From Dermacentor variabilis (lineage: Eukaryota > Arthropoda > Arachnida > Ixodida > Ixodidae): DNA of 64,000 nt. The notes under the pieces were generated by a model. That model saw only the letters and a program-made list of their open reading frames with translations. It was not told where the DNA came from and made no database searches. Every line of letters starts with the position of its first letter. Position 1 is the first letter of the stretch. A program made the position numbers and the translations under genes. The DNA lies in NCBI RefSeq assembly GCF_050947875.1, contig NC_134573.1:31890115-31954114 (forward strand). Direction: 5' to 3'. Below, piece after piece: positions 45,245-55,067 of this stretch.

Positions 45245-46090
45245 ACATCATCGGCGCTTCTCCCTCCTTCACAAACGGCGTCTAGCCTTTCCCAGGAGAC
45301 TCTTGAACATCCTCGCGTCCCCGAAATATTCTACGGCGATGCTTTTGAAGATGTCGAGGACTGGCTTGACCAAAACTTGAAGACTGGCTTGAACAAAAAC
45401 TCGCCCATGCTTATTTCGCGCTAGAGAACAGCAGTCGTAAATGGTACGCAGCATCGAAGCGAGAATTTTTGTCGTCTGCTCCTCGATACATTCTCAAGCT
45501 CGCACGGGCTAAATTACGTGCAGAAACTTATTGAGGCTCGCGTACAGAAACCTAACGAAACCGTCGCCATGTATGCGGATGATATGGCTCGGCGATTTCG
45601 CCGAGCTGACCCCAATATGACCGAGGCAAAGAAAGTGCGTCATCTGATGCGGGGAGTTAAGGAACCACTCCCTGCCGGTCTTGTACGAAAGAAGCCAACA
45701 ACGGTCGATGAATTAATCACGGAAGCGACTGTCACCGAGCGGGCGCTTCAGCAACGTTGCCGCCACTCTGACCGACAGCCCAACAACACGTCAATCAGCT
45801 CCACAGCTCAAATTTTTTACTACACTTCATTACGGGTCATGATTCGGGACATCCTGCGTAAAGAGATGCGACACCTCGGCATTTTGCCTGCAGGTTCACC
45901 GGTCGTCTCCGTTGCCGAAGTCCTGTGCCAGGAGTTGCAGCAAGCGTTCTCCTCGCCAGCCCCATGTCCAGCAACACGTCCGCCGAGCTATGCCGACATG
46001 GTCCGACGTCCTCCCCCTTCAACGCCGGTAACGCCACTTCAGCGACGGCCCGTTCCCGTGCCGTGGTGGAAATGGGAGCCTGTGACATGA
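45245..46090 (+). pseudogene. gypsy-6 gag remnant
   Basis: The start EHPRVPEIFYGDAFEDVEDWL is followed by a local duplication (the phrase KTGL..., with repeated TGGCTTGA.CAAAA) and a stop at 45,424. From 45,518, 190 codons are open: PNETVAMYADDMARRFRRAD, EAKKVRHLMRGVKEPL and RPPSYADMVRRPPP. This resembles gypsy-4 Gag closely. A knuckle remnant near 46,140-46,185 reads CFHCGEPVHIARY, with the last cysteine lost. Confidence 0.7.
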
Positions 46091-46869
46091 CCTCCAGTTC
46101 GCCGCACCAACTTGTGGCACACGGCCGACCTTCAACCACTCTGCTTCCATTGCGGCGAGCCAGTTCACATTGCCCGTTACTCCCATGCAGACGCTAGAAC
46201 CGGCCCCTTTCTGCCTTCCGCTTCTCTGCACTTCGACGACCGTCGCGCCCCGAGCAGTAATCAGCTGTGACCCCGCCAAGCAGCTTCACCACGTCGTCGC
46301 TGGCAGTCCCATTTACCTGAGCGGTCCACTTCCTCAAACCCCAGAATTTCACCGCTGACGTCGAAAGGGATGGTCGCTCCCTTAGTCCGCGCAGGGAAAA
46401 CTAACGGCAACGACCTCTGGAGGGGGGGGGGGGAGGTTTCCTTGTGTCGAGATGCCAGAAATACCCCCCATGCTCCCGATGAAGATGATATAACGACGAA
46501 GATTGCTAATGCCAATGAAGATGATATGACGACGACGAATACTCTTAGAGCTGAGGGTAAACAGCGCGAGAACGACGAGAACACAAGGAAACAAATACCA
46601 CAGACAAGCGCTGACTGCCAACTGGAAGTTTATTTGAAATTCACCGGGCATATACACCTTTTTCTGCATAGGCATGCGCACATCAGTCGCAAAAACTTCT
46701 GCAAATCAACATTATAATTTTTCTTCCCAAAATGTGGACAAGGCAAGAGAGGGAGTGCTTACACATTTATCTCCTTCCTTTCTCATGTGAAATGCCTCGA
46801 CTATTTCCCTTTCCCTCTTACCTTTTATTTTCCCTATGAATTTCGTCTTTTCAAATATGGGGGTGCAGT

Positions 46870-47391
46870 GACACTTGTTACAGTGTCCGGCAAAATGACT
46901 CCCACAGCCATTCTTTAGGTTACTGCTGTACTAATGAGCGCTTTCATTGAAAGACTGTGCCGTTTGACCTATATAAGATTTTTCACAGCTGAGCGGTATC
47001 TGATAGATAACGTTGCGCCTGCACTCAGTGAAACGAGTTTTATGATTTGTGGTTGCACAGGTGCCTTTCGCGCTTGTTCATACGATTACATATCGAGGGC
47101 AACTTACACGGGGCACTGAAATCCAAACTAATATTATGTCTATTGGAAACATTGTTTAGATTGTGTGACAACTTGTGTAGGTATGGCACCACGTGCGCTT
47201 GTCTGTTTCTTTTCTTTTTGGGAAGTTTCGGAACTTTTCTCTTTCTGCAAAATGGCTTCGCATACTGAAGTGATCCCAGAACTGGGAAAGCCTGCGTTCT
47301 CTAATCGCGCTATCTGATTAGAAAACTTTGATCGCACTCATGCTCACATGACTTACTAAGTGCTGCCTTAATGAGCGTTGTTGCTATGCCT
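46870..47391 (-). pseudogene. Second Penelope-like copy, minus strand, linker and GIY-YIG part
   Basis: Reverse complement of 47,702-48,260 with scattered changes. The minus strand encodes the same FLNKIARL-type and cysteine-containing linker and reaches GIY-YIG sequence near 46,990-46,880. The RT palm is absent. The upper-strand ORFs at 46,934-47,268 are shadows. Confidence 0.6.
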
Positions 47392-47411
47392 GAAAGTTCT
47401 GCTAAGTTGGT

Positions 47412-48290
47412 GGACATGCCTGTAACGCGAGTGTTCAGATATGTTGATGACTACTTAAATGTTATGAAGAAAGACACCTCTATGCATTTTCATGACGCGG
47501 TCGTAAAAATTTTGGACTTCTTCATCTACTCATCGGGAGGACTTTAGTTCACGTATGAATTGCCAATTACCTACCGTATTCAGTTTCTAGATATTAACCT
47601 CTGTTTTCCTTTGGACGAGCATGTATGCTGGGGATATCATCCCAAATCTCAGAAAACCCTGTTGTGCTACGACAGCGCACACTCTAAATTGATTAAGAGA
47701 GGCATAGCAACAACGTTCATTAAGGAAGCACTTAGTAGGTCGTGTGAGCATGAGTGCGATCAAAGCTTTCTAAATAAGATAGCGCGATTACAGAACGCAG
47801 GCTTTCCCAGTTCTGTGATCACTTCAGCATGCGCAGCCATTTTGCAGAAAGAGAAAAGTTCCGAAACTTCCCAAAAAGAAAAAGACAAAAGACAAGCGCA
47901 CGTTGTGCCATACCTACAAAAGTTGTCACACAATCTAAAGAAAGTTTCCGATAGACATAATAATAATTTGGTTTTCAGTGCCCTGTGTAAGTTGTCCTCG
48001 ATGTATCATCGCATGAACAAGCGCCAAAGGCACCTGTGCACCACAAATCATAAAATCGTTTTAGTGAGTACAGTCGCAACGTATATCTAATAAAGAATCA
48101 ATCAATTGCTCAATCTATCAGATACCGCTCAGCAGTCGAAAATCTTATATAGGTCAAACGGGACAGTGCTTCAACGAAAGAGCTCGTCAGCACAGCAGTA
48201 ACCTAAAGAATGGCTATGGGAGTCATTAAGCCGCACACTGTAACAAATGTCATTGCACCCCCATATTTGAAAAGACAAAATTCACAGGGA
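47412..48290 (+). pseudogene. Penelope-like RT C-terminal part and GIY-YIG nuclease remnant
   Basis: The plus-strand copy starts in the RT palm: MPVTRVFRYVDDYLNVMKK at about 47,418-47,474 has an intact Y-V-D-D. A stop at 47,546 is followed by a 176-codon frame (47,560-48,090) that includes the block LDINLCF, SRSCEHECDQSFLNKIARL and HRMNKRQRHLCTTN, the linker of this family. After a stop, SYIGQTGQCFNERARQH at about 48,148-48,200 is a GIY-YIG endonuclease core. The RT copies RNA at a nick made by the GIY-YIG domain. The N-terminal RT is missing and stops make this copy dead. Confidence 0.75.
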
Positions 48291-48589
48291 AAGGAAAATG
48301 TAAGAGGGGAAGGGAAATAGTAGAGGCTTTTCTCATTAGAAAGGAAGGAGATAAATGTGTAACCACCCCCTCTCTTCCCTTGTCAGAAAAAGTAATCACA
48401 TTTTTTGGAAGAAAGATTATAATGTTGCTGATTTGCAGGTGTTTTTGCGACTGATGTGTGCACGCCTATGCTGAAAAAGGTATAAGTGTCCGCTGAATTT
48501 CAAAGAAACTTCCAGTTGGCAGTCAGCGCTTGTCTGTGGTATTTGTTTCCTTGTGTCCTCGTCTTTTTCGCACTGTTTAACCTCAGTTC

Positions 48590-49030
48590 TAAGTATGAGC
48601 TAACTAGCCCTCATCAAGATCTTACTCTTACGAATTCTCTCGCCGACGACTTTACCGGTGCAGATCTTAGCATTTTGGTGGATGGACATCACGTCACCGC
48701 ACTCGTTGACACTGGCCCAGATTTCTCAATTATGCGGCAAGAGCTGGCCGACCGAATTAGTAAAGGGAAGACGCCATAGATAACAAGGCCCCACATACGA
48801 AGTCCCGGGAGTCCGCTAATGACACCAACACGAACATGCACCGACCGAATTCACATCGGTGATTCCAACTTCATTGCTACTTTCATCATTTTCTCCGACT
48901 GCTGCAAAGGCTTCATCTTGGGGATGGATGTTCTGCGAGATCGCGGCGCAGTGATAAACATTGCGGCACGTATGGTGACGTTTTCTGTCAGCCCATATGG
49001 CGACACTATGAATGACGGGACATGAGCGTT
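48590..49030 (+). pseudogene. gypsy-6 aspartic protease remnant
   Basis: Reads LVDGHHVTALVDTGPDFSIM with D-T-G kept and the following Ala changed to Pro. A stop at 48,779 is followed by TCTDRIHIGDSNFIATFII and the second signature FILGMDVLRDRGAVI in another frame. Confidence 0.7.
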
Positions 49031-49119
49031 TGCGAATCGCCGATGATGGGACCATTCAGCCGCGATCCTGTCGCCTTGTATCTGTATAATGAAAGAAGCA
49101 CTAACACGGGGATATCATC

Positions 49120-50215
49120 GCGGTGCAAATTGTTGCACTCTTGCTCACGCAAGGCGTTTCCATTGCTAGAGGTGTACTCGACATGAATCATGGGTGTGCG
49201 GAAGTCCTTCTCACGAACTTCAGCAACGAATGCTGTCACATCCAGAAGGCTGCCGCAATTGCATACTGCGACGACATCACCCATATAAAATATTGTTTCG
49301 CTCTACAAGAAACGACCGTGCCGCCCTCACCACCTTTGTTTGTCGACGTGAGCTCCACCCTGTCGCCTTTAGAGCGGCAGCGCCTATTTGAGCTGATAAA
49401 CCAGTTCAAAGGTTGCTTTTTGACTGCCTCAAGTGTCAAACAAACACCACTGACCAAGCGCCGTATCATCACGGATGATACTACGAACCCGATTCGACAA
49501 AAACACTACCGTGTAGCTCCAAAGGAACGTGAAGAGATTAAAAAAAGGGAAGAAGATGCTCGAGGATGGTGTCATATAGCCTTTGAAAAGTCCGCGGTCT
49601 TCACCCGCTAAAACAATTAAATTAAAGGGTTTAACGTACCAAAACGACTTTCTGATTATTAGGCGCGACGTAGCGGAGAACTCCGGAAATTTCGACCACG
49701 TGGGGTTCTTTAACGTGCACCTAAATCTAAGTACACGGGTGTTTTCGCATTTCGCCATGGAAATGCGGTCACCGCGGCCTCGTGCTGAGCAGCCCAACAC
49801 CATAGCCACTCAGACACCGCGGCGGGGGGCGTCACCCGTGGTATTAAATAAAAAGAAAGATGGCAGTTCGCGATTGTGCATCGACTACAGCAAGTTCAAC
49901 CAGGTCACGAAGAAAGAGGTCTGCCCTCTGCCACGCATCGACGATTCGCTGGACAGACTGCGGTATGCTCCTTATTTTGCATCAATAGACCTACGAAGCG
50001 GGTTTTCGTAGATCGGGGTCAACGAGAGAGGTCGGGAGAAAAGTGCCTTCGTGACGCTCGACGGCCTTTATGAATTTAAGGTCCTTCCTTTCGGTTTGTG
50101 CTAAACGTCTCCCACTTTCCAGCGTGTAATGTACATCGTACTAACAGGTCCGAAGCGGCAAAAATGCTTGGTCAATCCAGACGACGTCATAGTGTTCTCA
50201 GTTACATTTGCGGAG
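49120..50215 (+). pseudogene. gypsy-6 reverse transcriptase, split by a SINE
   Basis: The 162-codon frame 49,123-49,611 covers the inter-domain region (AEVLLTNFSNECCHI) and the RT start (PIRQKHYRVAPKEREEI). The SINE follows, then VVLNKKKDGSSRLCIDYSKF and FASIDLRSGF. A stop comes next, then KVLPFGLC, and VNPDDVIVFS, where the canonical Tyr-Leu before the two aspartates is Asn-Pro. Dead by stops. Confidence 0.7.
49608..49831 (-). mobile_element. tRNA-derived SINE (Ruka-like) 5, full length with target duplication
   Basis: 224 bp on the minus strand: tRNA-like head (GCGGTGTCTGAGTGGCTATGG), body with GAAAACACCCGTGTACTTAG and CACGTTAAAGAACCCCACG, and the AT-rich tail TTTAATTTAATTGTTTTAG. A direct repeat TCACCCG lies at 49,601-49,607 and 49,832-49,838. 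It interrupts the gypsy-6 RT exactly between two conserved blocks. This is the best-defined SINE in the window. Confidence 0.85.
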
Positions 50216-50450
50216 AGAGAGAGAAAGGTTTATTTTGTCCAGTAAGGTTTTAGCGTTCTGTCTTCGTCTTCATCGCTGCAGACGCTTGACCTTCTTAGCA
50301 GGGTTGGGCCCCTAGCCCAGGGCTCCACTGAGCCGCGCTGCTTCGCTTGCGTGCTGCACCATAGACCTTTGGCAGGCGAGCTCGCAGCTGGTGAGCGGGC
50401 TCTCCCACTGCTCCGCACTCGGGGTTTTCTGTTGGCGGAATTTGTAGTTA
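50213..50450 (-). mobile_element. Short retroposed insert, LINE 3'-tail-like
   Basis: The insert lies in gypsy-6 just after its VNPDDVIVFS block. On the minus strand it ends ACAAAATAAACC followed by a (TC/GA)n tail. The flanks share an imperfect 13-base direct repeat (TTACATTTGCGGA and TTACATTTACGGA). No coding content. A retroposed 3' end is the likely origin. Confidence 0.6.
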
Positions 50451-51531
50451 CGTTTACATTTACGGAACACCCAAGCCGGTTACTCGCTTTTCTAAAGCCA
50501 TAGGCTTGGCTGGCCTGACGGTATTAAAGCCCGAAAAATGGCATTTTGGTTTCAGTGAACTGTGCTTCCTCGGCCACGTCTTCAGTCACGAGGGTGTACG
50601 AGCTGACCCAGGCAAAATTGACGCTGTGGCAAAGTTCCCCGCACCGTTCGACAATGAGGCAGTGTGGCCCTTCTTGGGGCTGTGCGGCTTTTACCGACGC
50701 TTTATTGCGAGCTTTTCATGTATTGCTATGCCGTTCACACGCCTGACACGCGACGATGTTCCCTTTGCGTGAGAGGAAAACGAGCAAGTAGCATTTAGCG
50801 AACTACGCCAACGCCCGCAAATGCCTCCTGTTCTTGCGCACTTAGAGCAGCATGCTCCCACAGCACTTCACATAGATGCGGACAGTGTTGGTCTGGGTGC
50901 CCTACTGGAGCAGTGAGAAGACGACTCCGAAAAAGTAATCGCCTGCGCTATCCGAACTCTCTCTCGTACGAAGAAAAACTACTCGACTACCGAGAAGGAA
51001 TGGCTGGCCGTGCTGTGGGTAGTTAACAAATTTCGCCCGTATTTGTACAGCCGTTCAATAAAGGTTCTCAGCGATCATCATTCTCTATGTTGATTGACAA
51101 ACCTGAAAGATCCATCTGGCCGTCTGGTGCGCTGGAGTCTCAGGCTTCAGGAGTTCGGCATGACCATAATTTACAAATGAGGGAACAGGCACACCTAGGC
51201 CGACTGCCTCTCGCGGCAGCCCGTCGAGTCCGCAGTTACGGATGACGTGGACGTGGTCGCTGCATTTCTGGGCGTTGTGGACGCCGTCACCATTTCACAG
51301 GAGCAGCGTCACAACCCAGAATTGCTCCCACTAATTAATTCCTTGGAAGGGCGAAGTAAAGACGATCCGCAACATATGCCAGGGGACTGCCGTCCTTTTA
51401 TCTCCGGAATGACGTTTGCTATAAGGACATTTATGCCAGTGGCAGCACGTACCTGCTTGTCGTACCGGCATCACTTCGAAAAGATATACTAACGGCATGC
51501 CACCATGAAATCTCCACATGTCATCTAGTGA
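50451..51531 (+). pseudogene. gypsy-6 RT thumb, RNase H and linker
   Basis: VLKPEKWHFGFSELCFLGHV and FLGLCGFYRRFIASFSCIAM are the RT thumb. RNase H reads LHIDADSVGLGALLEQ (first Asp kept) and NYSTTEKEWLAVLWVVNKFR, then SDHHSLC, a stop, and LTNLKDPSGRLVRWSLRLQE. The linker to integrase ends ILTACHHEIS near 51,520. In-frame stops occur at 50,770, 50,915, 51,092 and 51,178. Confidence 0.7.
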
Positions 51532-52519
51532 TGCTATATCGTGAAGCTATTTCAAACTTTTCTATTCCATTTCTGCATACAGTCCACCGTGATTCGTCAA
51601 AAACGTTTTTGCACATTCCCCCCCCCTCCCCTTCGCCTGTCTGTCACGCGAAATCAGGAAAACGACGGTAGCTCCCCTTGTGAAAAGACGTGCATACACT
51701 GATTGTGCATGATTGGACCGAACAAAATAAAACTGGTTCTTTTTGATTCGACGCCATTTCGGCATTAGCCCTCGGCTATTGGACAAAAGTATTCGGGCTG
51801 CAACCTCTTCAGCTGCCTGTCACGTGACGTCACAAAATCGCGAAAAATCATTGCGTCAACGTGACGTGAACGTGTTAAAGATGCATTAATATGCCGAACA
51901 GAACTGAGTTTTCTTCTCAATAGCCGCCGGCTGCCCCGTTCCGAAAGGAAAAAAAAAAGATGGCGGCCGCCTATCGCACAGGCACTGGCTATCGCACCTG
52001 CCGGAGAGCTTGGGTTTATTTGCGTACAATAAAGCTTTGTTGCGTGGCAGTTTAGCGTTCTCGAGCATTTTCGGCACGTTTCCAACCTCGCCCTGCCAAC
52101 TTTTCTTTGCTGAGGATCCGTTTTAGAGGCATTCTTGGCCTTCCGTAGCATGCCGCCGCAATTTTCGACCAGCCACCGCAAGATAAATAAGGGAAAGCGT
52201 ACCTATTGCAGACGCCGGCACCACCCTCTTTATCCGGTTATCAATATTCAGTGCACTGGCTCGGCCCCATCGAATCCCTCTAAACTTGAGCGTCCTGCTC
52301 GCCTTAGTCAATTAGATAAGACAAGCCGCTCAGTGCAGCCGATGTTATTCGTTTTTCAATCGAACAAAAGTGACCTCCTATAAACAAGGACAGCATTTGA
52401 TTGGTCTGTTCAGACAACCCTGCGGGTCACCGTCCGATGCTTGCGCCGGCGGTTACGCTAATTTGACGTCAGGAGATTGGAGTAAAAACATATTGGAATA
52501 GTTTTGCGTTATAAGGCCC
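51532..52519. mobile_element. Unknown 1-kb insertion in the gypsy-6 integrase
   Basis: The gypsy coding similarity stops at ...CATCTAG (51,531) and resumes at CTAGGCTAC (from 52,520), inside the integrase zinc domain. A CTAG is therefore shared by both edges. The insert starts TGATGCTATATCG and ends GTTATAAGGCC; no inverted repeats are obvious. It contains a CACGTGACGTCACAAAATCGCG stretch and no recognisable protein. The class is unknown. Confidence 0.5.
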
Positions 52520-52523
52520 TAGG

Positions 52524-53215
52524 CTACATGAGTATATTGTCCACACTCCGATGCAAGTACTACTGGCCAAAGCTACCCGCTGCTGTAAAACATCACGTGC
52601 AAACATGTGCCGACTGCGAAAGACGCAAAGCCCTTCCCGGTAAGCCTGCAGTTCTCTTACATCTGGTCGAGGTACCAGGCAAGCCATTCGCCCAAGTTGG
52701 AAGGATTTCCTTGGGCCATTTCCAACTTCTACAGCTGGCAATAGATGGATAATGGTTGTCTGTGATTACGTGACGCGTTACGCGGAGACGAAAGCTACCC
52801 AGTGAGGCACAGCAGCCGAAGCAGCTCATTTTTTCATCGAACACATCGTTCTTAGGCACAGCGCCCCAAAATTCATCATCACAGACAGGGCAACGGCCTT
52901 CACAGCTGAACTCCTTCACTCGGTTCTAAGACTCAGTGGTACAAGCCATCGGAAAACAACCGCATATCATCCTCAGACGAACGGACTAACCGAGCGTTTA
53001 AGTAAGGCTCTCGCAGACATACTTTGACTGTATGTCGACGTAGAGCACAAGAACTGGGATCTGATTCTGCCCTACGTTACCTTCGCCTACAACACTGCTC
53101 GACAAGAAACTGCTGGAATAACACCGTTCAGCTTGGTCCACGATCGCGAAGCCGCGGCGACGAATTCCTGGGCTCGATGGAGGCCGTTACAGCGCTACCA
53201 ATTTGTACCATTTAG
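52524..53215 (+). pseudogene. gypsy-6 integrase remnant
   Basis: Starts LGYMSILSTLRCKYYWPKLP and KHHVQTCADCERRKALPGKP (the CC of the zinc domain). The core start reads QVGRISLGHF, with the first catalytic Asp lost. Further pieces in several frames match the core: an ITDR-like block near 52,880 and NTARQETAGITPF near 53,090. Similarity ends at about 53,200. Confidence 0.65.
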
Positions 53216-55067
53216 TTATCATTAAATGAATTATTGAACCTTGTTTACTGGTTTTCCCGGCGTCCTTGTTGGAAAATATATGCTAGAAGTCACTGAAAAC
53301 TTGTTCACATGACAGAACTGTTTGCGGGTCAACGCGAAAAGCATCTCACTCACCTCCAGCGGATGATCCGCTCCAGTAGATAGCAAGCAGTCCCGCGATC
53401 AGGAGAAGCAGGATGATCACTGTGCCCACGAACACTTTGTCGCTGTAAGAATGGGAAAATGCAGTGCGACGTGCTTATGAGAAACTGTGTATGGGAGTCT
53501 CTAGTCGGAGTTGGATAGGAGTGCGTTAAAGCAACTTCCATTCAAATGTACTGCACATGAAGCACAAATATAAGTCGACCTTCAGCCTGTTTAAACAAAT
53601 ATTATTGTATTTACGAGGAGCATTTAAATTCGACCGCTGACTTTAAATGACATTTCTTTAATCCCGGTCGCGGCAGATGCATTTCAAAGGGGGTGGAATG
53701 TAAGAACATTGGGAACACACAGCATTGGGTGCGCTTTAATGAACCCCACGTCCTCACAAGTAAATCGGTGTCCCCCTTTTTGCGTGCCTCATAATTAAAA
53801 CATGGTATTGTTGGATAAAACACCAGAAATAAAATTTTATTTATTTCAGACAAAAACAATTGGTTCATCAACCAACTTTTCTAAATTTAAAATACAAACT
53901 AGTCATGAAATATAGCACAAAATGCTCCGCTCCAATGGGTACTAAATTCAAATCCTGCGCAAGGTAACTAGACAACAGTGACCAAAATTACTAAACGGAC
54001 AATGAACGCACCCTGTTTCCCACTACACTCTTCTATTCATATGCCCCGCCTTGGGGGCTCCTAATAAACGTCTACTGGATAGATGCCCCGTGAGTTGGCA
54101 GTTGGTTAGATGACCCTGACTGTGAATCGGCGAAATAGATGAGAAACATGCGCATGACAGGTTGTCCCTTCTGCTTAAGCAGTGACTAAGCTATAACTAC
54201 CATCACTGGAGGCCAAGAATGAGGAACAAGCCAGAAACGTTGGAGCCAGGCATGCTCCACGGCATCACCTGCGACATTAAGAGCAGGCTGATAATCTCGG
54301 AGGCCAAGTGTTGGTATTTGCCTCACATCCGCTAAAAAGCGAGGTAGGTGCGGGCGTCGTCTGCTCAGTTAATATCTAAAGGCTATAATGACTAAATTAC
54401 ACATTTATTAGAACTGAGCCACTGCCAAGTTTATTTCAGCAGCATACACTGCTCATGCAAAACCAACTCATACGAAGTGAAATTTCGCTGCACTTGTCTA
54501 TTAAGCATACGATAGCAGAAAAAGGTGATGCCACAAGTGTTTACTGGGAACTCATTTTACCTGAATATACAACACAAACTGTACTAAATGGCAAAGTGCC
54601 AACATTGGAACACATAATGGACCACTGCGCATTGATACTGGATCGCAACACCAAAAAGGAAAAAAAGTTGAAGTACAAGCCAATGAATTGAAGCAAAAGT
54701 GTCTATTCATTTCGAAATATGACAGTCGGTGATCTGCAGAACAAAGGTCTAATTTCTGCCATCATTCTCAGTTGTACCTTACATTTGCTCTCCCCTGGTT
54801 ATTATTTATTATTTATTTATTTATTTAATATTATTTATTATTATTATTTTTATTATTTTTTATTATTATCTTATGCCGACATCGACCAGTGCTTATTCTT
54901 TAACAGTGTTTTAAATTTCTTACTTGCGTAAGCAGCAGTGCCGGCGTGAGGAATGAACGCCTTTCTTTATTTTTTTTCTTTTTAAATTTCAGTTCACCTG
55001 CGATTGAGCGCTGGTGTCTTCTTTCTTGTTGCAAGTCGGTCCCACAATCCCCAGATTTTTTTTAATT
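53216..55067. other. Unassigned stretch with one SINE and low-complexity DNA
   Basis: No gene recognised outside the SINE at 53,610-53,850. A 78-codon ORF at 54,455-54,691 has no motif. Positions 54,800-54,870 are a TTATT-rich low-complexity run. Confidence 0.4.
53610..53850 (+). mobile_element. tRNA-derived SINE (Ruka-like) 6, diverged
   Basis: AATCCCGGTCGCGGC (the B-box end of the head) leads into GATGCATTTCAAAGGGGGTGG, GGGTGCGCTTTAATGAACCC and TGCGTGCCTCATAATTAAAA, the order of the family consensus. The A-box side is poorly kept. Confidence 0.65.

Larger units (their letters stand above)
46548..48597. mobile_element. Penelope-like element pair, head to head
   Basis: The minus-strand arm 46,548-47,391 and the plus-strand arm 47,702-48,597 carry the same sequence in opposite orientation, flanking a 310-bp centre found only on the plus strand. 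The outer ends match as CTTAGAGCTGAGGG and its complement. Inverted or partial tandem arrangements are typical of Penelope-like elements. The pair lies inside gypsy-6, between gag and protease. Confidence 0.75.
45100..53215 (+). mobile_element. Ty3/gypsy-6, decayed, with four nested insertions
   Basis: The order is gag (45,230-46,100), a knuckle remnant, protease (48,600-49,020), RT, RNase H and integrase to about 53,200, on the plus strand. It is split by a Penelope-like pair (46,548-48,597), a SINE (49,608-49,831), a LINE-tail-like insert (50,213-50,450) and an unknown insert (51,532-52,519). No LTRs were recognised. Numerous stops show it is old. Confidence 0.75.
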
